Shown here one piece after another: positions 32,802-44,410 of a stretch of 64,000 nt of DNA (position 1 is its first letter; each line of letters starts with the position of its first letter). Made by a program: the position numbers and the translations under genes. Where the stretch lies: the NCBI GenBank assembly GCA_036898135.1, contig CM072522.1, forward strand, positions 36,716,358 through 36,780,357, given 5' to 3'. The notes below the pieces were generated by a model. It did not search any database and had not been told where the DNA came from. It worked only from the letters and a program-made list of their open reading frames with translations. Origin of the DNA: Oncomelania hupensis (taxonomy: Eukaryota > Mollusca > Gastropoda > Littorinimorpha > Pomatiopsidae).

Positions 32802-33333
32802 AGCTACTGTACATTGCCATTATTATAGAGAGCGACGAGTGAACATTGCGTCTACGTCAGCACAGTAGCATATACATCAACACTAGCATAGTGCAGTGTC
32901 GCATAATTATGACAAGGACTGCAGGGCCTGCGTCAACAAAGACGACTACAGACAAGCATCAGTGCTACTGCAAAAGCGTGCTGTTCTAGCCTGTCCAGCG
33001 GACTGCAAAGAACCGAATCAGGATCACACGTTGACTGCAAGGGCGTGTAGTTGCCGAAGAGTTGTTTTGTGAACGAACAACAGACCAGGACTACGTCGAG
33101 GGGCAGTCTCTGAGCTACTGTACATTGCCATTATTATAGAGAGCGACGAGTGAACATAACGTCTACTTCAGCACAGTAGCGTATACATTAACACTAGCAT
33201 AGTGCAGTGTCGCATATGACAAGGACTGCAGGGCCTGCGTCAACAAAGACGACTACAGACAAGCATCAGTGCTACTGCAAAAGCGTGCTGTTCTAGCCTG
33301 TCCAGCGGACTGCAAAGAACCGAATCAGGATCA
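32802..33333 (+). repeat. tandem duplication of LTR-element leader
   Basis: Unit 1 (rest) 32802-33033 and unit 2 33034-33333 match closely (TACATTGCCATTATTATAGA, GGACTGCAGGGCCTGCGTC and others). Both units end with TGTCCAGCGGACTGCAAAG, which is the 3' end of retroposon Z copy G, so the duplication happened after G inserted and before F inserted. Confidence 0.85.
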
Positions 33334-33846
33334 CAACTTCATTGAAAAAGGACTCGCCCTTGATCCGTATAAAAAATCTACTGAAACAACCCAAACGGTA
33401 ACACTGAAGGTACTTCACCAGCCGGCCACTTTTCAATAAACACATCACATGCAGGGGACGCTGAGGCTGTACTCTTATTTATCAAACCCCCATTTACAAA
33501 AACAAAATAGAATATAAACATTACATAAAACATTCAAAAACACATACATAAAAAATTCCTACATTGCTAAATAATACCATAGAAAGCCCAACTGACCATT
33601 TGGCAGAAAGTGTCCAATATCCCCAAGCTGACCCAACAGACTCCACACACAAATGGGGAGTTTTGGGAGAGTTTTCAAGAAAAAAGGTAGGTGACTGGTC
33701 TAGCGAAGAAGATAATAGATTGATAGAACAGAGTAGGAACGAGAAAGAACAAATGAGAATGACAGAAACAGTGGTAATTTGAAGCACTGCATTTCCATAA
33801 AGTGGGGATACAATTTACACAGAAACCCCCGACACCCCTACGGGGC
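33297..33846 (-). mobile_element. retroposon Z, copy G
   Basis: Same block order as copies F and H, ending on the plus strand with CAGAAACCCCCGACACCCC. It carries the extra AAAAAGGACTCGCCC segment of the longer subfamily, also seen in H, K and L. Confidence 0.85.
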
Positions 33847-33849
33847 GAG

Positions 33850-34012
33850 GGAACGGTGGGAGGAGGTAGTTTCTCATCCCCGGTGACCCAGAATTGTGCT
33901 CAGTCATCTGGGCGTCAGACTATGCGCCCAACGATGGCAAGTGGGTGCCACAGTTTAGATCCTCATATCGGCCAGCGCTTTGAGCAGCTCTGGAGATGAA
34001 AAGCGCACTATA
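33850..34012 (+). mobile_element. SINE-like fragment with AAAAGCGC 3' end
   Basis: Contains CATCTGGGCGTCAGACTATG, CCTCATATCGGCCAGCG and GATGAAAAGCGCACTATAC. The related copy at 56235-56420 has GTCGTCTGGACGTCAGACTG and AGCTGGAAAAGCGCTG. Confidence 0.7.
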
Positions 34013-35519
34013 CAAAAAACGATAGAACGTTTGTATTCATCATTGCATGTCCAAAATCTGGACCAGATACATTTTGTATCAGCAAACATGCAACAATCCT
34101 ATAGGCACAGACTTACACATGCACCCAAATACATTCACACACTCAAGAAAAAGCCAGCTGTACCGTGTACTGTCAGCTGTAGGCATGATTTTTATTATTG
34201 GCTATGTACACACAAAATAAGAAATCTATTGACAATGTGATTTGACCAGACATGACAAAACTATACCAACAGCGCACACACAAATGATACAAAGTACAAT
34301 TAGTAAAATTAAAAACAAAATTTAAAAAATTAAAATAAAAGAAGAAATTGACAAACGGTGGATGTAAAATGACACGTACATACTTTCGTATTTTTAAAAC
34401 GAGGGAAACATGTAAAAACCTCTGAAAATCTACACACAAAACTAAAATCTGACAATGCTGTGCTATAATTTTGTACACTTCTGCTCAAGACATTCTCAAT
34501 GTAAAGAAAACAACAAAATTCTTCTCAATTGTTTTTTTTTTTTGTTTTTTGTTTCATAGAGCTGTAGAGACAGATCTACATGTCTAGTCTCGCCAAATGT
34601 CGACGGAAGAACAAACACTGACATGTTAACGTCTGCACTTGCTATTGACAATACCGCAAAAGGGGGGATAACCCTCCCAGGAAAGGGGATGGTCAGAGAT
34701 TTAAATCCACGCTGAACCGCCACACCACTCATACTGTTAAGATGGACAGCGAGAAAGTATGGTCACATTCTATTTTTGCCCACCACAGGAAATCGACCCT
34801 GGGCCATCAGTGCGTCAAAGTTAGTGTAAGTACAGCAGTGAAGAGAAGAAACAAGCCATAAAGAAGATGGAGAAGTCACAAAAAAAAATCATTTCAAAAA
34901 TAAAAAATTAATTTCCATTTCGCCTTCTTGTAGTAACGATCTCGTCAGGTCGGCGCGCTTATACTCTCCCTGACAAAACAGACACAGCCGCTATAGACAG
35001 AGCGCTAATCCTGGGCCAGGGAGGGAGCACAGCCAACAGAGATTGCAGCACAAGCATCGTCCAGTGGAGAGATAAGAGTATATGTGAAGGGAAGCAATTG
35101 CACAAAACAAACAAAAAAATGCTTTGATTACTTCCCTTCTCCAAATACATCTCTCAGTTACTGAAAGGGAATTTCTTCTTATTCCAGGAGTTGTAACTAG
35201 GATTTTAATTTTTTTTATATATACAAGTATAGTTTCATTATTTAAACATTTTCAGCTTCACCCCACTCTCCTCCCCCCCCTCCTCCACCAACATTCCAAA
35301 TGAGTACAGCAGCCACTAAAGCAGCGCTAACCCAGGACAAAGGGGAACACAACTCAACAACTCTTCTCAAAGTCATTCTAAACATTATTTAACCGTTTGT
35401 TTGTTTGTTTGGTTTTTTTTTGGGGGGTGGGGGGGGGGGTAAAGCAGGGGTGGTGTAGGGTGAATTTCTATTTAAGGTCCAAGCTCACGTTAACACATCA
35501 GGCCGATGAAAACTGCTGT
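34013..35519. other. intergenic, no gene recognised
   Basis: AT-rich. A tRNA-like SINE head is suspected on the minus strand around 34763-34830 (GGTCGATTTCC B-box-like). C-rich and G-rich runs lie at 35263-35286 and 35411-35440. No exon-like frames. Confidence 0.45.
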
Positions 35520-35526
35520 AAGGGTT

Positions 35527-36114
35527 ACATTACATTACATGGTTATTGCTTTAGGTCCAGCGGACTCTTCCGAGCCAAATAAGGACCAGAGAAGTGAAAG
35601 AGGACTCACCCCTGATCCGCATAAAAGAGCTGCCGAAACAACTCTAGTGGTAACACTGAAGGCAATCTATCAGCCGGTCACTTTACAATAAAGACATCCC
35701 ACGCAGGGGACGCTGAGGCTATACACTAATTTATCGAACCCTCGTTTACAAAAACAAAATAGAATACAAACATCTTTATACAATATCAACAAAACACATA
35801 CATATAAAATGCCTACATTGCCAAATAATAACATAGGAAGCCCCAGTGACCATTTGGAAGAAAGCATCCAATATTCCCAAGCTGATCCAACAGACCTCAC
35901 ACACAAAAGAGGAGTTTTGTCCCGGAAGAATTTTCAAGAAAAAAGGTAGGTGACTGGTCTAGCAAAGAAGAAGATAGTATAGTAGATTGATAGAACAGAG
36001 TAGGAACGAGAAAGAACAAAGGAGAAAGACAGCGACAATGGGAATTTAAAGCTCTACATTTCCAGAAAGTGGGGATACTACTTATACTGAAACCCCTGGC
36101 ACCCCCACAGGGGG
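35527..36114 (-). mobile_element. retroposon Z, copy H, complete
   Basis: Flanked by the duplication AAGGGTT at 35520-35526 and 36115-36121; 588 bp. Tail ACATTACATTACATGG on the left and CCCCTGGCACCCCCACAG on the right. Confidence 0.93.
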
Positions 36115-36121
36115 AAGGGTT

Positions 36122-37280
36122 GGTGCTACCAGGACACTCAAACCATCAGACAACACACAAACTAAAAGACAAAGACAATAAACCATGTGAAGTTGAATCA
36201 TGTAAATGTGATACAAAATACAGACACATACATACACAAATGCATTAAAAAATTTTTTTAAAAGTTACCCATTAAAAGACAGAAAAAATCCAAAAATATT
36301 TTAAAATCAATTTCTCAAGAACAAAATAGGGCCAAATAAAAACGAACTAAAAAACCAAACAAATTAAATAAGAAAAAAAACAACGTACAACACAAATTTC
36401 GTCATGCATAGTGAGCCCACCAGTGAATAGCCGAATACTTCAAGGGTTATTTAAAAGCCATGCTACAGCAGCAGCAATATAAAGTACAATAATAGATATG
36501 ACAAACCGCATCTAACCTTTCCACAGCTAAGCATGCAGTGTGAATAGGCATTCATTTTAATTCAAATATAGTACACTCGTAAAGCATAATTCACCATTAA
36601 AACATAAAACACTTTACAATTATACTTCCAGTGAAAAAAACATTGGGACGAAAAACAAAACGTTCCAGTAAAAAATAAGCACATTAATACCAGGTCGAAA
36701 CAGTTTGAGATCATAACCACCAATTGAAGCAAACTGGTTGCATGTACACATTAGTTGTAACACACAAACACGACTTGCTTTAGAGAATGAACAGAAAAGA
36801 AATAAGATGGCAGAAACAAATACCAATGAATGGAAGAAGCCTAGATTTTTTCTCTCTCTCCCCCCACCCCCCCCCACCCCCCCTTCTCCACTCGGCTTAT
36901 ATTGCTACTAGTTAACCGGGAACAGAAAACAAAATCAAATTTTTTATTTGTTGACATATTTAATTTTGGCTGCCTCTGGAGCCATGGATGGAAGGAAGGG
37001 GGAGGTAAGCAAGTCCTCCTGGGTCGTTCAGGGCTGCTCAGTTGTCACTGGGGCATAAGGTGCGGTGCGCGCATCATGCAGCAAGTCGGCGCCTTGGATT
37101 AGGATTGTGTTTGGAGGTCACTAGCGTACTGAGCAGCTGTTGAGCTGTCACCGTACGTACCACTGAAAAACGTTGGGCAATTACAAAAAACACAATAAAA
37201 ATACAAATGCCCAAAATCTTGGCAATATAAGCTTTTCTTAATTTTCGAAATTTTTTTTTTTTTTTTTCAATGTTCGCGTA
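36122..37280. other. intergenic, no gene recognised
   Basis: A-rich sequence with a C-run (36862-36893). A frame at 36620-36877 on the minus strand has no supporting splice sites or similarity. Confidence 0.45.
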
Positions 37281-37975
37281 TATAAATCTTTTTTTAATTT
37301 TCACCTATAAACCTTCCAAAGTTTGTTCGCATATAAAACGTTCTTCATATTAGCATGTAAGACAGTTTTAAATCTTGGTATAACAAAATGTTTAAAATCT
37401 CAGCAAATAAGATGTTTAAAAAAAAAAGGAAAACAAAAAACTGAAGAAAAAAAAAGAAGTAACCCTACACATGTAATAATAAACATGTCAAATTCTAAGG
37501 ATAATTATCAACCACTTCTAATCCTACCATAACAAAACATTCTAAAAAATAGTTTTAACCTTTGGCATGCAAGGCATGCTTAACGTTAGCACATTACATT
37601 ACATGATTATTGCTTTAGGTCCAGCAACGTTAGCACATAAAACAGTTGTACACCCTAGACTTCATTATAAAACAGTTCTATTTAAATCTGAAATCAAAAC
37701 AGTCTAATGCTTGGCTTCTAAGGCACACTCAATCAATCCTAGCATATAAACATGTATAACGGTCGGCACATAAGACATTCTTAACCTTAATAACATATAA
37801 ACAGTTCTAACTCTCGACATACAAGACACGCCTAATCTTAGCACACGAACATTTCTCACTCTCGACATGCAAAGAAACTCTTAAGCCTAGCATATAAACA
37901 TTTCAAACTCTCCCCAGCATATAAGAAACGCCTAACTTCAGCAAATAAAACGGTTTTTAAATGGTGGAATAAAAA
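37281..37975 (+). repeat. degenerate ~27 bp tandem repeat
   Basis: Recurrent AGCATATAAACATTTCTAA and CGACATACAAGACACGC-like units over about 700 bases, strongly diverged from each other: an old minisatellite. It is split by a tiny retroposon insertion at 37595-37625. Confidence 0.65.
37595..37625 (-). mobile_element. 31 bp retroposon Z insertion with 13 bp target duplication
   Basis: AACGTTAGCACAT occurs at 37582-37594 and 37626-37638. Between them is only the extreme 3' end of retroposon Z (tail plus GATTATTGCTTTAGGTCCAG). This is a severely 5'-truncated insertion and proves which end of the family is 3'. Confidence 0.93.
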
Positions 37976-38068
37976 ATTAAAAGTTGGAGTAAAAATACAA
38001 CAACGCATAATTACATTGGTCATCGTTGCACACGACATATTAAAACATTATTGCCATCAAACAAACAC

Positions 38069-38074
38069 TTTATT
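38069..38074 (-). terminator. candidate polyadenylation signal of the minus-strand gene
   Basis: On the minus strand AATAAAG followed by GTGTTTGTTTG, a GT-rich downstream element. It would give a 3' UTR of about 1.1 kb. Inferred from sequence only. Confidence 0.4.
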
Positions 38075-39152
38075 ACATCAGTTATTTCGTGAAGACAACC
38101 TGTTCAGGCCAAGCACATATAGAGACCACACTAAAAAAAACACAAAAAAACGTCACTTGCATCAATGACGTCACACAAGCAAGGATTATCTGGATAGTTA
38201 ATTGGATACCGATATAAAGGTTTAGATTTTAGATGGATAGAGGAATTTTTAAAAAAAAGTGTGGTTGGAGAAAAACTTTCGTATAAATGTCACTTGATAG
38301 ATCTGGACCTGAAATAAGGTCTAGGACAGATCGTCTGCGGTGCAAAGATGAAGATTTTCCAGAGCAGCACACCTCCAGCATTCAAAACACCAGACCTTTC
38401 ACAGTGCCACCAGTGTGCAATGTGGTCTTGCACTAAGTTCTGAAAATAGTACTTGTTAGCCATCCTGACCAGACGGCTGTTTCTACTCCGGGAACGTCTT
38501 CAGTGGTCAATGGGAAGAAGGGGAAGAGAGTGAAAGGAGTGGGACCTGGTGTGACACAGAAAACTTGACTCGCGCGCAACCCACCACACTATCATGGCTA
38601 ATACTTGGTACAAAATAAATTATGCACAATTATCATCACCAACGGAGCAACCATCACACCCATATTTTTAATTTACAAAAAACAACCACCACACAAACTT
38701 ATTCCTTATCTTTACAATCAAGAATGAAATTAAAAATCTCGAAAAAAAAAAAAACTGACCCAAACCGGAGACAAGCCTAATATTACAAGGCTGGGCGACA
38801 CAAAAAGGTCAAAGTCGTTGGCTAAGGCGGAAGGACGATGACCATGACCTCCACTCCAGGCACACACACAATATTTACAATCGCAAGAGGCCGGACGCAA
38901 TGAACTCAAACAAAAATGTGGTAATGAAATCTCGACGCTTCAATGAAATTAAAACGGGTAATAAATCAAAAAATTGTAGGAGATTGGAAAATCACCGAGG
39001 CTGTCACCAAGGACGAAGACCAACTTCTCGCTTGCCTAAGACCTTGTCTTTATCAATACATTTCTCACTCACAAAAAGGCAGTAAAAAAAAAAAAAAGTA
39101 ATAATAATAAATAAGTAAAGGGGTGCGAGGGTGGCCAAGAAGGGAGAGGACA
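38075..39152 (-). other. probable 3' UTR of the minus-strand gene
   Basis: Non-coding sequence between the stop at 39153 and the candidate polyadenylation signal. No repeat family from the rest of the window is obvious here, in contrast to the flanks. Confidence 0.35.
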
Positions 39153-39376
39153 CTAGAAATCATCGTCGTCACTGTCCACGTTGGGCGGCCGCGACTCGGC
39201 CCCGGACTCCAGAAGGTCCAGGTCGCCGTCGTCGCCCAGGACGACGACCTCTCCCCTCTCGCTGACGTAGGACTGCTCGAAGCTGTCCATGCTGTAGGCG
39301 GCCTCACTCGCGCGAGACGGCACACGACGCTCCAATCCCCCACCCTCCTCCTCTTCCTCCTCCTCCTCCAGATCGT
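39153..39376 (-). CDS. minus-strand gene, last coding exon
   Basis: Acceptor TTTTGCAG, phase 1 in, stop TAG at 39153-39155. A run of eight Glu, then ERRVPSRASEAAYSMDSFEQ, then VVVLGDDGDLDLLE and the terminal SDDDDF. GC-rich relative to its surroundings. Confidence 0.88.
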
Positions 39377-42300
39377 CTGCAAAATTTCAACACTGAGTGT
39401 GCAGTGGTCAGTATCGTAGTGACAGTAGTAGTAGTGTAAGGTTAATTATATGCATGACCTAAGGTTATGACGTGAGTTGATGACGTTTTGATCCGGGGGC
39501 TTGTACCGGGTTCCTGCCAAGATGGCAACAGTCTTTGAATAAATCGTGTTAGCTTTCCGTGTCGTCTATTGTGTTTTATACAGTGTCAAAAGTCATACCT
39601 CTCACCCACACAACAATAACTACACATGGTGTCAGAAAACGGAGCTCTTGACACTGATAATTCAGGAAACAAGGTGACTTTTAAACTTTTCTGAAATTGT
39701 ATTGACAATCGACCGGGCGGAAGAGCTATTACGTCATATTAAAAAAAAAAAAAAAAAAAAATTCCCAACATGGAGGAACACGAAGCAGTAGCCCCAGCAA
39801 CACAAAATGCGAAGTGTTTTAGGCCAAATATTCCAATACCAGGAAAATTGGATGTCCACTCTAGGAACTTAGAAGCTACATGGCGCAAGTTCAAGAGGCA
39901 GTGGGACAATTATGAGACAGCAACAAGGTTAGATGCAGAAGATAAGAAGTACAGAAAAGCTGTATTTCTCTCAATCATTGGCGAGGATGCTTTTGATTTG
40001 TGTGACGGATTTTCATACACAGCTGAGGAAGACGAAGATGACATTGCAGTGGTGATGTCTAAGTTTCAACAGTACTGCATAGGAGAAACCAATGAGATCT
40101 ATGAAACATTTATCTTCAATGGTAGAAACCAAGAAGGGGGTGAAACAGTAGATGCTTATGTTGCTGCACTTCGCAAGTTAGCCAAGACATGTGGTTTTGG
40201 TGATAAAGAGGAGCGGATGATTCGTGATAGGCTGGTCTTTGGAGTCAAAGATGACGTTATCCGACAGAAACTGCTGGAGGACAGAAGGTTGACATTGTCA
40301 ACAGCAATTGAGATGTGCAGAGCACATGAAGCTTCACACTCACAAGCAAGAGCCATGACTGGTAGTACAGAGGCAGTAGATGCTCTCCAGAGAAGGAGAG
40401 GTGGCCAGCCAGCAACAATAAAATGCTACAAGTGTGGTTATGATCACATACAGAAAGAAACCTGCCCTGCCAAGAATGCTGAATGCCATAAATGCAAGAA
40501 AAAGGGACATTTTTCAGCAGTGTGTTACAGCAAGTCGCAGACAGAATACAGAAAATCACACTCACAGAAGAACATTCATGAAGTGGATGGTGATCATGGT
40601 CTGTTGGACACAGTGTCTAGTGCTAAAAAAGTTTCACAAGACACCAAGAAAGGTTCGCGTAAGCCACACCCGCGTGGTGGAGGACAGAACCTTATCTCAG
40701 GTAAAAAGGACATAGGCCCGTGTAAGCCACACCTGCGTGGTGGAGGACAGGACCTATGCTCCAATGAAAAGCAGAGTGACCTGCGTATGCCACACCTTCG
40801 TGGTGGAGGACAGGGTCAGCTCTCGCCAAGCGTTTCCACCGAGAGGACAGAAGCAGTGGTTGGGCCTGTCACGGGAGATGGGACAGAGCCATGGCATGCT
40901 AGAGTCCAGGTGGATGGGAAGATGGTGAACTTCAAGCTGGATACAGGGGCCGATGTGACAGTTGTGCCGCCTAGCTATGCAAAGAAGAGCAAGCTACAAA
41001 AGACAAAGAAACAGCTGTTTGGCCCGGGGCAGAACTCACTTATCGTGAGAGGCAAGTTCAGTGCTGTGATGGAATGTAAGGGAGTGTCCACAACACAAGA
41101 TGTTTACGTGGTGGATAACCTACAGCAGCCTTTACTGGGTCGCCCAGCCCTTGAAGCGCTGCAGTTGGTGAAGCTAGTACAAGCAGTGCAAGCAGATTTG
41201 CCGGCAGATAAGCACAGAAAGGCACACCCCAAGCTGTTTACAGGCTTAGGACACATGAGAGAGCCCTACAAGATAAGGCTGAAAGAAAATTCTGTGCCAT
41301 TTGCTGTGTCAGCGCCAAGAAGAGTTCCTCTGCCATTACAGAAGAAAGTGGAAGAGGAGCTGAAAAGATTGCAAGATCTGGAGGTGATCCGTCCAGTGAC
41401 GACACCTACCGATTGGTGCGCTCCAATTGTGGTGGTGCCCAAGGGGAACAGTGATGCCATTAGACTATGTGTAGACCTGACAAGGTTAAATGAAAACGTC
41501 AGGCGGGAGAACTACCCATTACCATCTACTGATCAGCTGTTGGCTCAGTTGGCAGGCGCCACAGTATTTACAAAGCTAGATTGTAACTCGGGTTTTCACC
41601 AGGTGCCGCTAGATGAGGTCTCGCAGGAACTGACAACGTTTATTACACCGATTGGGCGATTTTGCTACACTCGCCTGCCCTTTGGCATTTCATCGGGACC
41701 GGAAGTGTTTCATCGTCGCATGTCGCAGTTGTTGCAGGACATTCCGGGTGTCATATGTGACATTGATGATATTTTGGTAGCAGGGCATTGTCAAGCCGAG
41801 CATGATCAGAGACTGGAGACGGTACTACAGAGAATGGAGCAGGCTGAGGTCACACTGAATGACAAGTGCAAGTTCAGTCAGAGCAGCGTCCGATTCCTGG
41901 GTCATGTGATCTCCAAAGAAGGCATTAAGATGGATCCAGTGAAAGTGGAGGCGATACAGAAGTTTCCTCGCCCCTCAAACGTCTCAGAAGTAAGACGTCT
42001 CCTTGGGATGATGAACTTTGTGCAGAAGTTCTCACCAGATCTCGCAGAAGTGACGAGACCACTTCGTGAACTCTTGAAGAAAGAAGTAGCATGGACATGG
42101 GATGACGCCCAAGAGCGTGCATTTGTCCAGCTGAAAGAGAAGATGAGCAGCCCTCCTGTGCTTGCTCATTACAGCCCAGATCGGCCGACAAAGGTGTCCG
42201 CCGATAGCTCATCATATGGATTGGGCAGTGTGTTGCTACAACAGCAGAAGAATGGGGAATGGCAACCTGTGTTCTTCGCGTCAAGATCACTGACGGCGAC

Positions 42301-44096
42301 GGAACAGCGCTATGCGCAAGTGGAAAAAGAGGCATTAGCATGCACTTGGGCATGTGAGAAGTTTGCCGACTTCCTGATTGGCCTGCCATTGTTCACCCTA
42401 GAGACGGACCACCGTCCGTTGTTAGCCCTGCTGAAGACCAAAGGTCTAGATGAACTGTCGCCCCGCATACAGCGATTTAGAATGCGTCTGATGCGTTTCA
42501 GCTACCATGTGATCCACACAGCAGGTAAAAACCTGACTACAGCAGATGCGTTGTCCCGAGCACCTGCCGGATCACCTGAGGATGCTGACCTGAGGATGGA
42601 GAGCGACACCAGAGCATTTGTGCAGTCTGTCATTGACACACTACCAGCAAGCGAGATGAGGCTTGCCGAAATTAAGGCTAAGCAGCAGGAAGACACTGAC
42701 TGCAGCAAGATCATGGAATACTGCAGAGACGGGTGGCCTGCTGACAAGAAGAAGCTGGCAACACAGCTACGCCAGTACTATGCTGCACGCAGCGACCTGT
42801 CGGTGCAAGAAGGACTCTTGTTGTTTGGCACCCGATTGGTCATTCCTGCAGTCTTGAGGAAGGACGTACTTGACCGTATACACAAAGATGGTCATCAGGG
42901 CATTGTGAAGTGCCGTGCCCTAGCAAAGAGCTGCGTTTGGTGGCCAGGATTGTCCCGACAGATCGAGGACATGGTAGAAAAATGTGCAATGTGCGAAAGG
43001 GAGCGACGCAACAGACCAGAGCCACTGAAGCCAAGCAGTGTACCAGATTACCCCTGGCAACGTGTTGGAATGGATCTATTTGAATGGAAGGGCCAAGAGT
43101 ATCTCTTGGTTGTGGATTACTTTTCACGCTACATAGAGCTAGCACACCTTTGTTCATCTACTACCTCAGACACAGTGATCCTGCACTGCAAGAGCATATT
43201 TGCCAGACATGGAATTCCGGAGAACGTCCATTCAGATAATGGGCCGCAGTTCGCATCAAGAGTGTTCGCACAGTTTGCAGAGCTGTATGGGTTTTCCCAT
43301 ACCACCAGCAGTCCACACCACCCAGAGGGGAATGGTGAAGCCGAGCGTGCAGTCAAGACAGTAAAAGGTCTCCTAGAGAAATCTGGAGATCCGTACTTAG
43401 CATTGCTACAGTACAGAGCGACTTCACTACAGTGTGGATACAGCCCATCGGAAATGTCCATGGGAAGGCGATTGAGAACCAGAGTGCCAGTGGTTCTCTC
43501 TCTTTTGACTCCAGATTGGCCAGAGCTGCAGAACATGAAAAAAGCAGAGACCATCCAGAAAGATGCCCAAAAGAAGCACTTTGATCGAAGACATCAGGTC
43601 GTACCACTGCCAGCCTTGTCGCCGAAAGATCCGGTGTGGATCAAGGAGCCAAAAGACGAGAAAGCTGTGATCGTCAAAGCCGTGGGTCCAACGTCCTACT
43701 TAGTCGAGACGCCACTAGGAAGACGCCGACGAAACAGACGTCACTTGAATCGGCGTAGGTCAGACCCGCCGACACCTGTGAAGGTTAACCCAGCAGTGTC
43801 TTCTACCCTTCCGAGTCCACGAGAAACAGAAGTCCAGAAAGATCTGGAGCCGGACTCTGTGTCACAGCCGCAGACAATTCCACCACCCGTCGAATCGCGG
43901 GATACTGACACAAACTTCACTGTCACCAGAAGTGGCCGCGTAGTGAAGCCGCCCCAGAGACTTGATCTTTGAACTGGCAGAGCACATGTGTGAATGCGTG
44001 TTAATGAAATCACTGTTTTTGTCATTTGTAGAGGATTATTGATTTAAGTTCAGTTTGAGGTTACAAGTTACAAGACAGTAATTTTTAAGTTGTGTT

Positions 44097-44129
<33 letters not shown>

Positions 44130-44374
44130 AACAAAGGAGGATGTAAGGTTAATTATATGCATGACCTAAGGTTATGACGTGAGTTGATGACGTTTTGATC
44201 CGGGGGCTTGTACCGGGTTCCTGCCAAGATGGCAACAGTCTTTGAATAAATCGTGTTAGCTTTCCGTGTCGTCTATTGTGTTTTATACAGTGTCAAAAGT
44301 CATACCTCTCACCCACACAACAATAACTACACAAGTAGAAGTAGCAGTAGTAGTAGTAGCAGTAATAGTAGTAA

Positions 44375-44410
<36 letters not shown>

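Larger units (their letters stand above)
39435..44333 (+). mobile_element. apparently intact Ty3/gypsy LTR retrotransposon
   Basis: 4.9 kb element: LTR 39435-39626, primer-binding site TGGTGTCAGAAAACGGAG at 39627, one Gag-Pol frame, a polypurine tract (ACAAAGGAGGA at about 44131) and LTR 44142-44333. Target duplication AGTAG on both sides (39430-39434 and 44334-44338), inside an AGT microsatellite. The LTRs show no difference when compared base by base by eye. It has no env-like frame. It lies in the last intron of the minus-strand gene, in antisense orientation to it. Confidence 0.95.

Noticed and set aside
39065..39382. 105-codon minus-strand frame overlapping the last exon
   Set aside because: It is in a different frame from the one required by the upstream exon phases; the frame ending at 39153 fits all junctions.
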